DNA of 64,000 nt, taken from JBOGEB01 sp050743125. GTDB lineage: Bacteria > Actinomycetota > Nitriliruptoria > Euzebyales > Egibacteraceae. Positions 26,981 to 35,747 of this stretch are shown here, in pieces (positions within the stretch are counted from its first letter, which is position 1; the number at the start of each line of letters is the position of its first letter). Location of the stretch: the NCBI GenBank assembly GCA_050743125.1, contig JBOGEB010000001.1, forward strand, positions 1-64,000, in the 5' to 3' direction. The position numbers and the translations under genes were made by a program. Under the pieces are notes generated by a model, which ran no database searches, was not told the origin of the DNA, and saw only the letters and a program-made list of their open reading frames with translations.

Positions 26981-27867
26981 GGCAGCTGCACGCCTGCGGC
27001 GACGAGCGCCTCGCGGACCAGCCCGGTGACGCGTTCGTCCGCGTCCGCCAGCGGCGGACGCACCGGGCCTGCGGGCAGCCTGAGCAGGCGGAGCCCGGCC
27101 TTGAGCGGCCCGGGGCTCGGGTCGGCCTTCATCAACGCCTCGAACAGTGGGAGCAGTCGATAGTGGATCTCGCGCGCCTTGGCCGGGTCGGTCGGGAACA
27201 CCTCGATCATGTGCGCCAGGTCCGGGCCGACGAGGTGGCTCGCGACGCACACTCCCCCGACCCCGCCGACGGCGAGGATCGGCAGGGTCGCGGCGTCGTC
27301 CCCCGACCAGATCCCGAAGCCGTCCGGCGCGCGGGCCGCGAGCCAGGCGGTCTTCGTCAGATCGCCGACGGCGTCTTTCACCCCGTGGATGTTGTCGACC
27401 TCCTCGGCGAGGCACAGCAGTGTCTCCGGCGCGACCTCGACCCCGGTGCGGCCCGGGATGTTGTAGAGCAGCACAGGCAGTTCGGTCGCGGCGGCGGCCA
27501 TCTGAAAGTGCCGGTCGAGCCCGCGCTGCGACGGCCGGTTGTAGTACGGCGCGACGAGGAGGATCCCGTCGACGCCGGTCCCGCTCGCCTCCTTGGTGAG
27601 CTCGACGGTCGCAGCGGTGTCGTTCTTCCCGGTGCCGGCGATGACCGTCGCCCGGTCGCCGACCGCCTCGACGACGGCACGGAACAGGTCGAGGGTCTCA
27701 GCGTGGGCCAGCGTCGGGGACTCGCCGGTCGTTCCGGCCACGACGAGACCCTCACTGCCATGCTCGACGAGGTAGGCGGCCAGCCGCTGCGCCCCCTTGA
27801 GGTCGAGGCCGCCCTCGTCGGTCATCGGCGTGGCCATCGCGGTGATCAGGGGCGGGAAGCTCTGCAT
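26977..27867 (-). CDS. dapA: 4-hydroxy-tetrahydrodipicolinate synthase
   Basis: Condenses pyruvate with aspartate semialdehyde in lysine/diaminopimelate synthesis. About 296 residues from the ATG at 27867, chosen because a GGAG lies about nine bases upstream; an earlier in-frame ATG at 27882 has no such site. Motifs: AGTTGESPTL, LLVAPYYNRPSQRGL, the VLLYNIPGRTGVEV Tyr region, and the Schiff-base Lys in IHGVKDAVGD. It overlaps rnj by four bases. Full length and intact. Confidence 0.93.
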   Translation of the reverse strand: MQSFPPLITAMATPMTDEGGLDLKGAQRLAAYLVEHGSEGLVVAGTTGESPTLAHAETLDLFRAVVEAVGDRATVIAGTGKNDTAATVELTKEASGTGVDGILLVAPYYNRPSQRGLDRHFQMAAAATELPVLLYNIPGRTGVEVAPETLLCLAEEVDNIHGVKDAVGDLTKTAWLAARAPDGFGIWSGDDAATLPILAVGGVGGVCVASHLVGPDLAHMIEVFPTDPAKAREIHYRLLPLFEALMKADPSPGPLKAGLRLLRLPAGPVRPPLADADERVTGLVREALVAAGVQLP

Positions 27868-27992
27868 GACACTATTCTCCATGAGGGAGGCCGAGAGGAC
27901 ATGCCCGGCTACCGTAGGGCGCAGTTCGTCTCCCGAGTCTACCGGGGCACCTCTTTGGCAGGGAGCAGGCGCCGCAGAGATGTGGATAACGG

Positions 27993-29327
27993 TCAGACCA
28001 GCTCATCGTCAGGGCTCGGGGCGGCCCTCGGGGCGAGGCGGAAGCCGACGAGGAAGCGCGCGCCACCGTGCGGCGCGCGCTCGTAGCGGATCTCGGCGCC
28101 CATCGACTCGCAGAGCTGGCGCACGAGCGGCAGGCCGACGCGGACCTGGGCGCCGGGCCTGCGGGATCCCCGCCCGGGCCGCAGGTGCTCGTCTTTGACG
28201 GCGGACGCTCCGCGGCCGCCGTCACCCGGCGGGTCGAACATCCTCGCGGCGACCTCGGGCAGGATGCCCGGACCGCTGTCGGTGACGACGAGCACCCCAC
28301 AGCCGCCGCTCTCCAGCGCGGTGACCTGCACGCGGGTCCCGGGCGGGGTGTGCGTGACGGCGTTGTCGAGGAGGTTGAAGACGACCCGGCGCGTCGCGCG
28401 GCGGTGGCCCAGGACCTTGAGCGGGGGGACGTCGATGTCGAGGTCGTACGGCTCCAGGCGGTCGCCGAGCCCGATCACGCAGTCCTCGACTGCGCGGCGG
28501 AGGAGGATCGGCTCGGGACGCTCCTCGCCGACCGCGTCGAGCGAGCCGACGTCGGCGAGCTGCGCCACCTCGGCGTCCAGCTGCGCTACTCGGATCCGGA
28601 GCGTGCCCGACAGCTGCCGCCGCTCGGCCTCGGAGAGCTGCTCGGCGCGCTCCTCGAGCGCGTCGGCGACCTCCTCCACCGCGCGGAGCGACGCGTCAGC
28701 GCCAGCGGCCGCCCGGAGCACGAGCTCGCGCCGCTGCCGGCCGCCCACGCGCGCGGTCTCGGCACCAGCGCCGGCCTCGGCGATCAGCTCGTGGAGCCGG
28801 CTCGCGTAGGTGCCGGACAGGTACCCGACGCTCGCCAGGCCGCCGACGCTGACGAGGAAGACCGCCAGGCGCTGGTCGGACGTCTGGTTGAACCCTATGA
28901 CCGGTCTGAGCCCAGCCTGCTCGGCCGCGAGCTCGGCGAGCGCGAGCAGGACCACGAGTCCGGTGAAGCCAGTTGCGGCGGCCGGGCCGAGGAGGATCCC
29001 CGCGCTGGAGACCACGATCGTGTAGAGCAGCACGAGTCCTGATCCCGCGCCGCCCAGACACGCGATCGCGCCGGCGAGCACGACAACGTCCGCGACGAGG
29101 CAGACGGCCACCGCTGTCCGGGGGTAGGCCGCCGATCGCGTGTAGTACATGGTCGCGGCCCCCGCGAGCACCGGCACCCCGAGCACGAGCGGCCAGAGCT
29201 GGCGTCCGAGCAGGCCGAGCAGCGCAAGGACCGCGACGACGTACGCCGCCCCGCCGGCCGCGCGCACCAGCCCGAACCGGCGCAGCAGGACCTCGTCGGG
29301 GGTGAGCAACCGGGCCGCTCGACTCAT
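27993..29327 (-). CDS. Sensor histidine-kinase-like protein, no obvious phospho-His
   Basis: 444 residues. Five to six membrane segments (about 25-175) form an MFS-unlike sensor region. A linker and a HATPase domain follow: N box NLLDNAVTHTPPGTRV (about 320-335), G1 box VVTDSGPGILPEV, then an extended Arg/Gly-rich lid and RVGLPLVRQLCESMGAEI. The helical region where the phospho-accepting His should be (RRELVLRAAAGADASLRAVE) has no His, so it may be a degenerate kinase or act by binding a partner. No response-regulator gene is adjacent. It lies upstream of dapA on the same strand. Confidence 0.75.
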   Translation of the reverse strand: MSRAARLLTPDEVLLRRFGLVRAAGGAAYVVAVLALLGLLGRQLWPLVLGVPVLAGAATMYYTRSAAYPRTAVAVCLVADVVVLAGAIACLGGAGSGLVLLYTIVVSSAGILLGPAAATGFTGLVVLLALAELAAEQAGLRPVIGFNQTSDQRLAVFLVSVGGLASVGYLSGTYASRLHELIAEAGAGAETARVGGRQRRELVLRAAAGADASLRAVEEVADALEERAEQLSEAERRQLSGTLRIRVAQLDAEVAQLADVGSLDAVGEERPEPILLRRAVEDCVIGLGDRLEPYDLDIDVPPLKVLGHRRATRRVVFNLLDNAVTHTPPGTRVQVTALESGGCGVLVVTDSGPGILPEVAARMFDPPGDGGRGASAVKDEHLRPGRGSRRPGAQVRVGLPLVRQLCESMGAEIRYERAPHGGARFLVGFRLAPRAAPSPDDELV

Positions 29328-29516
29328 TGTCCGGGAATGCTATGCCTGTGACCGGCCGAACGTGCGTGATTTCGCTACCGGACCGGGACATCGGAAGCAC
29401 GCTCGGCGCGCGGCGGGGGACTTCTCTACGCAGGGCGGGATCATTGACATCGGTGACGGCGCGGCGATCATCGGCTTGGCTCGAGAGCCTATCGAGCGTG
29501 ACGAGGAGGCCAGAGC

Positions 29517-30058
29517 ATGCCGAAGCCGGAGCCGAAGGATTCCTGTCCGTCGGGCGGGGACCACGTCTGGACGCCGGTGGAGACGGGCACACCATGCGGT
29601 GCGGTGCACGAAGTGCCCAGCCCCTGGTGACGGGGGGCGACACGTGGAAGCGCCACGAGCGGCACTGGCATTGCTACGCCGACGAAGCCCGCGTCGGCCA
29701 AGAGGTCGACTACCGTGACAGGCCAGGGCACGCCGTCGCGATGGCGCCCGAGGACGTCCTGGCGTGGATGCAGGCGCAGGCCGATCGAGTCCTGCCCCGA
29801 CTGGAGGGCAGGTGGCGCTCCGGGGCGGAGCGGTTGAAGGCGGATGAGGCGCTGCGCGGGGTTCACCTCGCGGCGCTGAGTTGGGGCAAGTCGACCGGCC
29901 TCAACATTGCGGTCGCTGACGGCCTAGTCCTCCGCCTCTTCACGCACTCCGTCGGCCCGGGTGACTCGCCGCACGTCCACTCGTGGATGATCCCAGCGCT
30001 GTGCACGAGCACGCACGAGGGTGACTCCAAACGTGTAGCGAGCCTCAACGGCCGCTGA
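29517..30058 (+). pseudogene. Zinc-finger-like hypothetical, broken frame
   Basis: The start MPKPEPKDSCPSGGDHVWTP runs to an early stop (near 29627), but alternative frames continue with a second Cys motif (RCTKC). A long well-formed part then follows: WKRHERHWHCYADEARVGQE through LNIAVADGLVLRLFTHS to the end at 30058. Taken together this is one about 180-residue Cys/His-containing protein with two indels. Family not recognised. Confidence 0.4.
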
Positions 30059-30100
30059 CCCGGCGGCATCTGGCGCTATCCGTGGGCGTGGAGCGTCGCC

Positions 30101-30838
30101 TCACACGGGGAGTTCGTAGACGGACACGTGCCGGTTGCTAGTTGCGTTGAACGGCTCGCCGCGCCAACCGCCCGCTCGCTCCCGCAACCGCAGGCCCGCG
30201 AGCCTGGCCATGAGGTCGAGTTCGCTTGGCCATACGTAGCGGAACGGTATGGGCACGAGCCGGGTCCCGCGCTCGGTGAACGTCACGCGTTGGCAGATCA
30301 ACCGCTGCTCGGTCGGATCTAGCTGCATAAACTGTACTTCGAGCTGGTCAGGACCCATCGCGGCGATCCTCATGCCCTGGTTGCCCGGAAACCGGGCAGC
30401 ATCAAGCACGAACCCGTCGACCACAAACAAACCACCAGGCTGGAGGCGTCGCGCCACGTTTTCAAAACAATGAAGCTGCGCTTCCTGCGACTGCAACTGA
30501 TAAAACGTGCTGGCTACCACGAACACCAACGAGAAGCTGCCGCTCACCGGCAGGTCGCTGAAGTCACCGATAGTTACTGGGATCCGGTCCCCGCCTGGTT
30601 TGGCGCGTAACTTGGCTACGATTGCCTCCGAGGCGTCGATCCCTTGCACCACGATGCCATACTCAAACAGCGGTAACGCCACTCGGCCCGTACCAATACC
30701 AAGCTCAAGTACCGGCCCAGAACCTGCTAATTCCGCCAATCGAGCCACGGTCCCGTCGGTATCAAGCCACTCGATGGACCAGTTGTCGTAGAGGTCCGCG
30801 CTTCGATCACCAAACGTAGAACTCTCATAGCCGCGCAT
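30101..30838 (-). CDS. Class I SAM-dependent methyltransferase
   Basis: 245-residue methyltransferase with the SAM-binding motif I VLELGIGTGRVALPL (about residues 43-57), the acidic motif II (GIDASEAIV) and post-motif FSLVFVVASTFYQL. The DNA is visibly lower in GC than its surroundings and has many codons rare in the neighbours, suggesting acquisition from another source. The 3' end at 30101 is followed by the broken plus-strand gene. Substrate unknown; a small-molecule or sugar methyltransferase is plausible. Confidence 0.85.
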   Translation of the reverse strand: MRGYESSTFGDRSADLYDNWSIEWLDTDGTVARLAELAGSGPVLELGIGTGRVALPLFEYGIVVQGIDASEAIVAKLRAKPGGDRIPVTIGDFSDLPVSGSFSLVFVVASTFYQLQSQEAQLHCFENVARRLQPGGLFVVDGFVLDAARFPGNQGMRIAAMGPDQLEVQFMQLDPTEQRLICQRVTFTERGTRLVPIPFRYVWPSELDLMARLAGLRLRERAGGWRGEPFNATSNRHVSVYELPV

Positions 30839-31371
30839 ACACTAAATATAGCACATCGGCAGGAAAGCTACGCAACGGGGCGTGAGGTCCAATTTTGGGG
30901 AGACGCCGTCAGCATAAAACCGGGTACGCATTTGCTGTGAGTGCCGCGCGACGGTACGGGCCTTGCGACGCTTGCTCGCGTCGCCTCGGATCTCGACCCC
31001 GGTCGAGATCCGGGTCGATGGCTCGGTGCCTCCGCCAGCCGGAGACCGACGCGGGAGAAGGCCGCGGTGAACGCGGTTGCGGATGCCGATAGGGACGCGA
31101 ACAGGCGGCGTGGACGAGCGCCCGGGCCTCGTCGGGTGGCCGGGCTGCGCAGGGAGAACTGGTCATAGGTTAAAGACACTCGTGCATTTGCGCCGTATGA
31201 TCGCAAGCATGTCTGTGTGCGCTTGTCGTCCGCCCAAGCCGTCGTCCGGCTGCGCGGGCTCGTGAGCCTGTAGGAGGTGGCCGGGTGGGTTCACGCTCGC
31301 GGTGCTCTTCGCCCTCGCGCTCTCGAGCGTCGTAACGTCGAGGCCATGAAGCAGACGCTCGAGCAGGCTCA
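30839..31371. other. Gene-free region with an 11-bp perfect hairpin
   Basis: No convincing coding frame on either strand. At 30988-31011 there is an 11-bp perfect inverted repeat with a two-base loop (ggatctcgacc...ggtcgagatcc). No T-run follows it on either strand, so it is not a standard terminator. The rest is ordinary high-GC sequence apart from a short AT-rich stretch at 30840-30870 next to the methyltransferase start. Confidence 0.4.
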
Positions 31372-31593
31372 GAACGTGTTTGAGAAGTATTCCGGGGGTC
31401 GCGTCGCGTCGGGTTCCGCTCGCGAAGAGCCTTTTAGGTCGGAGCCTCTTTCCGGGACGCGACGCTACCCTGTTGTCAGGCGATCGTCGTCTGGTTTTGT
31501 TATATCTGAGGCGGTTTCGGCGGCAAGGGCCGCCGCAACCGCGCTCCGCTTCGCTTCGCCCACGGGGCAAGGCCGCGATTCTCAAACACGTTC
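31372..31593 (+). repeat. TIR-bearing dispersed repeat (MITE-like), copy 2
   Basis: Complete 222-bp element with perfect 15-bp terminal inverted repeats (gaacgtgtttgagaa at 31372-31386 and its reverse complement at 31579-31593). It is flanked by a possible TCA target duplication. Internal hairpins match those of copy 1: a 10-bp stem at 31401-31410/31456-31465 and a 14-bp near-perfect stem at 31511-31524/31529-31542. Copy 1 lies at 1-233. No coding capacity for a transposase, so mobilisation would need a helper elsewhere. It sits just upstream of the sulfotransferase operon. Confidence 0.75.
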
Positions 31594-31688
31594 TCAAGCG
31601 CTTGATCCGGCGACAAGCGCGCGGCGTGCCTACGTACGCCGCGACGGCTGAGCGTCGTGGCGGCGTCGCCGTCCGGAGCGCGCATTCC

Positions 31689-32555
31689 GTGAGCCTCGGT
31701 CCTCGAGTGAACGCGGGGGTCGTGTTCATTGGTGGTGCAGCGCACTCCGGCTCGACGCTGCTTGGGGTGATGCTCGGCGCGCACCCGTCGGTCCTCTACG
31801 CCGGCGAGGTGCGCAAGAGCTTGCTCCTCGGTGATCCGACCTGGCCACTGAAGATGCGCGTGTGCAGGCTGTGCGGGCCCGACTGCGTGGTGTGGGGGGA
31901 TCTGCGGCCGGCGAGCGGAGAGGAGGATCTCTACGAGACGCTCTCGCGGCGCACGAGCCGTCCGATCGTGGTCGATTCGAGCAGTTCTGTCGACTGGATC
32001 GCACAGCAGGCCGCCGTGCTGCGTGACGTGGTGCCCCTCCATTTGGTCGTGCTCGTGCGCGATGGGCGCGCGGTCGTGAACTCGCGCCTGCGCAAGTACC
32101 CCGAGACCTCTGCTGCCGGCCAGGCCGCCGCGTGGTCCGCGCACATGCGCGCCACCGAAGCGCTCGCCTCACGCTGGCCAGGATCCGTGTGCCGCGTGCG
32201 CTACGAGGAGCTCGCGACGTGGCCCGAGCCCACGCTGCGCTCGCTCGCTGGGTTTCTCGGCGTCGTGTTCGATCCTGGGATGCTCGATCCATGGGACAGT
32301 GAGCCGCACCCGCTCGGCAGCAACGACGGGCCCCTGCTCCTGCTCCTGCGCGAGCGTGCGAAGCGCGTGAGCGGCCATGGTGCAGGAGTGGTCGAGCCCG
32401 ACGACAAGACGCGCGACTGGTACGCCGCGCACCCACGCGGGATCGTGCTCGATCTGCGCTGGAAGCACGAGATGGGCGCCGACGCGCTCGCGGCGTTCGA
32501 GGCGGTCGCGGGCGAGACGAACCGCGCGTACGCATGGGAGGAGACCGTTCGGTGA
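31689..32555 (+). CDS. Sulfotransferase (tandem copy 1)
   Basis: 288 residues from the GTG at 31689 (VSLGPRVNAGVVFIGG), chosen because the paralogue downstream starts the same way; the frame extends back through the repeat element but that part is not protein-like. A PAPS-binding loop GGAAHSGSTLLGVMLGAHPS (about residues 12-31) and the 3'-phosphate motif LVRDGRAVVNSRLRK are clear. It transfers sulfate from PAPS to a hydroxyl or amine. Stop overlaps the GTG of the next copy (GTGA). Confidence 0.82.
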   Translation: MSLGPRVNAGVVFIGGAAHSGSTLLGVMLGAHPSVLYAGEVRKSLLLGDPTWPLKMRVCRLCGPDCVVWGDLRPASGEEDLYETLSRRTSRPIVVDSSSSVDWIAQQAAVLRDVVPLHLVVLVRDGRAVVNSRLRKYPETSAAGQAAAWSAHMRATEALASRWPGSVCRVRYEELATWPEPTLRSLAGFLGVVFDPGMLDPWDSEPHPLGSNDGPLLLLLRERAKRVSGHGAGVVEPDDKTRDWYAAHPRGIVLDLRWKHEMGADALAAFEAVAGETNRAYAWEETVR

Positions 32556-33406
32556 GCCTTGGCCGTCGAGTGAACGCGGGGGTCGTGTTCATCGGTGGCG
32601 CGTGGCACTCAGGCTCGACGCTGCTCGGGCTGATGCTCGGCGCGCACTCGTTGATCTTTTTCGCGGGCGAGACGAAGAAGAGCCGCTTTCTCGGCGATCC
32701 GAGTACGCCCCTTAAAATGCGCGTGTGCATGCTGTGCGGGCCAGGATGCACGGTGTGGGGGGATCTGCGGGTGACGAGCGGGGAGTGCCTATACGAGATG
32801 CTGTCGCGGCGCACGAACCGTCCGATCGTGGTCGATTCGAGCAAGAAAGGGTTCTGGATCGAGCGGCAGGTCGCAGCGCTGCGTGACGTGGTGCCCCTCC
32901 ATTTGGTCGTGCTCGTGCGCGATGGGCGCGCGGTCGTGAACTCGCGCCTGCGCAAGTTCCCCGAGACCTCCGCTGCCGATCATGCCGCTACGTGGGTCGC
33001 GCGGATGGGCGCCACGGAGGAACTCGCGTCGCACTTCCCGGGATCCGTGCACCGCGTGCGTTACGAGGAGCTCGCGTTGTGGCCCGAGCCCACGCTTCGG
33101 GCGCTCGCTGGCTTTCTCGGCGTCGCGTTCGACCCCGCGATGCTCGATCCATGGGACAGCGAGCCGCACCCGCTCGGCGGTAACAACGGGACGCTGTTCC
33201 ACCTCGCGCGTGAGCGTGCGAGCAGCGAAAGTGCAGGAGTGGTCAAGCTCAGCGGCAAGACGCGGGACTGGTACGCCGCGCACCCCCGCGGGATCGTGCT
33301 CGATCTGCGCTGGAGGCACGAGCTGAACGCCGACGCGCTCGCGGCGTTCGAGGCGGTCGCGGGCGAGACGAACCGCGCGTACGCCTGGGAGGAGGCCATT
33401 CGATGA
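32552..33406 (+). CDS. Sulfotransferase (tandem copy 2)
   Basis: 284 residues, closely related to copy 1 over its whole length (same PAPS loop GGAWHSGSTLLGLMLGAHSL, same VLVRDGRAVVNSRLRK motif and C-terminal DWYAAHPRGIVLDLRW). GTG start with GGAGGAG eight bases upstream. Its stop overlaps the start of the fusion protein gene, making a three-gene unit. Recent tandem duplication is likely. Substrate unknown, perhaps a glycan or natural product. Confidence 0.82.
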   Translation: MSLGRRVNAGVVFIGGAWHSGSTLLGLMLGAHSLIFFAGETKKSRFLGDPSTPLKMRVCMLCGPGCTVWGDLRVTSGECLYEMLSRRTNRPIVVDSSKKGFWIERQVAALRDVVPLHLVVLVRDGRAVVNSRLRKFPETSAADHAATWVARMGATEELASHFPGSVHRVRYEELALWPEPTLRALAGFLGVAFDPAMLDPWDSEPHPLGGNNGTLFHLARERASSESAGVVKLSGKTRDWYAAHPRGIVLDLRWRHELNADALAAFEAVAGETNRAYAWEEAIR

Positions 33407-34836
33407 CGCAGACAGCCTACGAGGGCACGGTCGAGACGTTGCCTGGCAGCTGGGCGCCGCCAGGATCACGCCCGATCGAGCTGGTCTTCCGCACCGTCGG
33501 CGAGCGCACCAGCGACCTCGCGCTCGAACTCGCGCTTAAGCACATCAAGCCCCACCGCGCGCATGTGGTTCGCGACATCAGGCCGCTCGCGGTCGCGGTA
33601 CGACGGATGCTCGAGATCGATCACCAGTGCTCGCACGTCGTCTACCTCGATGCCGACTGTCTGATCCTCGAGGACATGCGCCCATTCCTCGACGCGAACG
33701 AGCTGGCCTACGTCGACTGCTACGTGCGCGATCAGTTCCGCGGGCGGACCAACTCTGGCGTGCACATCACCCGCATCGACGTGGTCCGCGCGATGCGTAC
33801 GATCCCCGAGCCGGCCGACGATCTCAACTACATGCTCCGCAACGAAGCGCATCTGCGCAGGATCGCGCTCAACCAGTCCGGGCTCAGGAAACAGGTAAAG
33901 AACTTCCACATCTTGCACGATCATTTTCAGCGCTACACCGACATCTTCGCCAAGTACGCGTATCGCGAGCTCCGCTGCCGCACCGAGTTCTACAAGAAGC
34001 GCCTCGAGGTCGCGATGTCGAGTTGGGGAGAGGGCGCTGACTTCGTCGTGGCGCGCTATGCGGTGCGCTATGCGGCGAGCACGGTGCCGCCCGACGCCAC
34101 GGCCGAGCAGGTCGAGCGCTACCTCCGCAGCCTCCCCTGTATCGCGGAGGTCGAAGTGCGAAAGCTGGGCCTCGACCTGAGCCAGAGCGACCAGGTCAGC
34201 CTCGAGGAGGTCGAGAAGGCCGTGGCTTGCAATCCTGCCAGCCTTGGTCCCTCACCCAAGAGCTTCAAGGTGTTTGGTCTCGGCTTGTCACGCACCGGAA
34301 CACGCTCGCTGACCGAGGCGCTCCACGTGCTCGGCTTCGACACCGTGCACTACCCGACCGACCGCGCGACGCTGGACACGCTGGTGCGCGGCGACGCGCG
34401 TTTCCCGCTGCTCGAGCACTACGACGGGATCACCGACATTACGGTCTCGCCTTACTACGAGGATCTTGATCGTGCGTGGCCGGGCAGCAAGTTCGTGCTG
34501 ACGGTGCGCGACGAGGACAGCTGGCTGCGCTCCTGCCACAGCCACTGGACCAACTCCTGGGCCTGGAAGCAGGAGGGCAAGGGCGAGGAGCACCGCGTCT
34601 ACATGGAAACCCAGCGGTTCCTGGAAGCCGCGGTGTACGCGAGCTACGAGTTCCACGAGGACCGCTTCCGCCGCGCCTACCGGCGCCACATCGACAACGT
34701 GACCCGCTACTTCGCGGGGCGAGATGACGATCTATTGGTGCTCGACATCGCTGCGGGCGACGGCTACGAGCGGCTCGCGCCTTTCCTCGGCGTGCCAATG
34801 CCCGACCAGCTCTTCCCCCACAGTGGGAGGATCTGA
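33403..34836 (+). CDS. Glycosyltransferase-sulfotransferase fusion
   Basis: 477 residues. The N-terminal half (about 25-190) is a GT-A-like domain with a DxD-type site (SHVVYLDADCLILEDM) and a NSGVHITRID segment. After a helical linker, a sulfotransferase-like domain (about 290-475) begins KVFGLGLSRTGTRSLTEALH, the P-loop of the family, followed by FDTVHYPT, KFVLTVRDEDSWLRSCHSHW and a conserved C-terminal LDIAAGDGYERLAPFLGVPMP. Fused sugar- and sulfo-transfer activities point to a sulfated glycan or glycosylated metabolite. Both domain calls rest on motifs only. Overlaps the preceding gene by four bases. Confidence 0.65.
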   Translation: MTQTAYEGTVETLPGSWAPPGSRPIELVFRTVGERTSDLALELALKHIKPHRAHVVRDIRPLAVAVRRMLEIDHQCSHVVYLDADCLILEDMRPFLDANELAYVDCYVRDQFRGRTNSGVHITRIDVVRAMRTIPEPADDLNYMLRNEAHLRRIALNQSGLRKQVKNFHILHDHFQRYTDIFAKYAYRELRCRTEFYKKRLEVAMSSWGEGADFVVARYAVRYAASTVPPDATAEQVERYLRSLPCIAEVEVRKLGLDLSQSDQVSLEEVEKAVACNPASLGPSPKSFKVFGLGLSRTGTRSLTEALHVLGFDTVHYPTDRATLDTLVRGDARFPLLEHYDGITDITVSPYYEDLDRAWPGSKFVLTVRDEDSWLRSCHSHWTNSWAWKQEGKGEEHRVYMETQRFLEAAVYASYEFHEDRFRRAYRRHIDNVTRYFAGRDDDLLVLDIAAGDGYERLAPFLGVPMPDQLFPHSGRI

Positions 34837-34924
34837 CCGTGCGAAGCTCGACGTTCAGGCGTGGCGCCGCCGTACGCGGGGCGGGTTTGCTCGAACGGCA
34901 CGGGGGCCACCGCGATCCTCATGT

Positions 34925-35690
34925 TCAGCGCTCGGTCGGAGCGAGGCCGACCGGGCGGCCGACGCCGCCCCGGGCCGCGAGGCGCCAGTAGCGTTCCGGC
35001 GCAAGAATTTCGGCGAGAAGGAGGTCGGGCGCACGCGCATGTGCCTCCAGAGCCTTGATCTGGCTCGAGTACGTCGCCACGGCCCTGCGCTTCCCCTCGG
35101 TGTCGGGCGACACCCGTATCGGGCACGCGCACGTCGCCACCGGCCAATCGAATCGAGCGAAGAGCCTCCTCCACGAGCCCGGGCTGCCGGCGGTACATCG
35201 CCTCGGCGTAGAAATACTAAGGGGAGGGTGGGGTGGGGTGCCTGGCCATCGCGCGGCGGACTCCGAGATGGGTGAGGCGATGGTCGGGATGGCCGAGGCC
35301 GAACGGGGCCAGAATCACATCCGGCCGGATGCGGCCTATGGGCCAGATCTGCCGGGTCGTACGGCGTCGCATCCCGTCGATACTGGCGGTCAATGAAATC
35401 CATCCAGAACGGCTGGACGTCGAGGAGTCCGAGCGCCCGCTGATCCTTCCCCTGGCGGGCCCCCACCACGTCATCGGCTTCCAGGAAGCCGGCTGCCGCA
35501 TCCCACCGCGTGGCGGGGGTCGGGTACGAATGGGGAATCCCCGCCGTGACCGTTACGACCGTGGCTCCGGGGTGAGCGGTGAGGAGCTGGCAGCAGCTCG
35601 AACCCGTCGCGGTGGGGCGAGACGAGGAGGATGTGGGGACGGCCGTCGAGCCATCAGGACCGCGGCCCGTGATCCCACAGGAAAGTCTTC
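34925..35690 (-). pseudogene. PIG-L (LmbE-like) deacetylase, multiply frameshifted
   Basis: Fragments in three frames collectively spell a PIG-L N-acetylglucosaminyl deacetylase: PHILLVSPHRDGFELL (metal site), LTAHPGATVVTVTAGIP, RWDAAAGFLEADDVVGAR, RIRPDVILAPFGLGHPDHRL (catalytic HPDH), FYAEAMYRRQP and the tail AVATYSSQIKALEA...APERYWRLA. At least three frame changes occur, and a stop follows HPTPPSP near 35217. Such enzymes deacetylate GlcNAc-linked intermediates. The gene is not functional as it stands. Confidence 0.65.
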
Positions 35691-35747
35691 CCGGTTATCG
35701 TCACGACCACCGCAGCGACCGATACGCGCAAAACATCGCTTGACACC

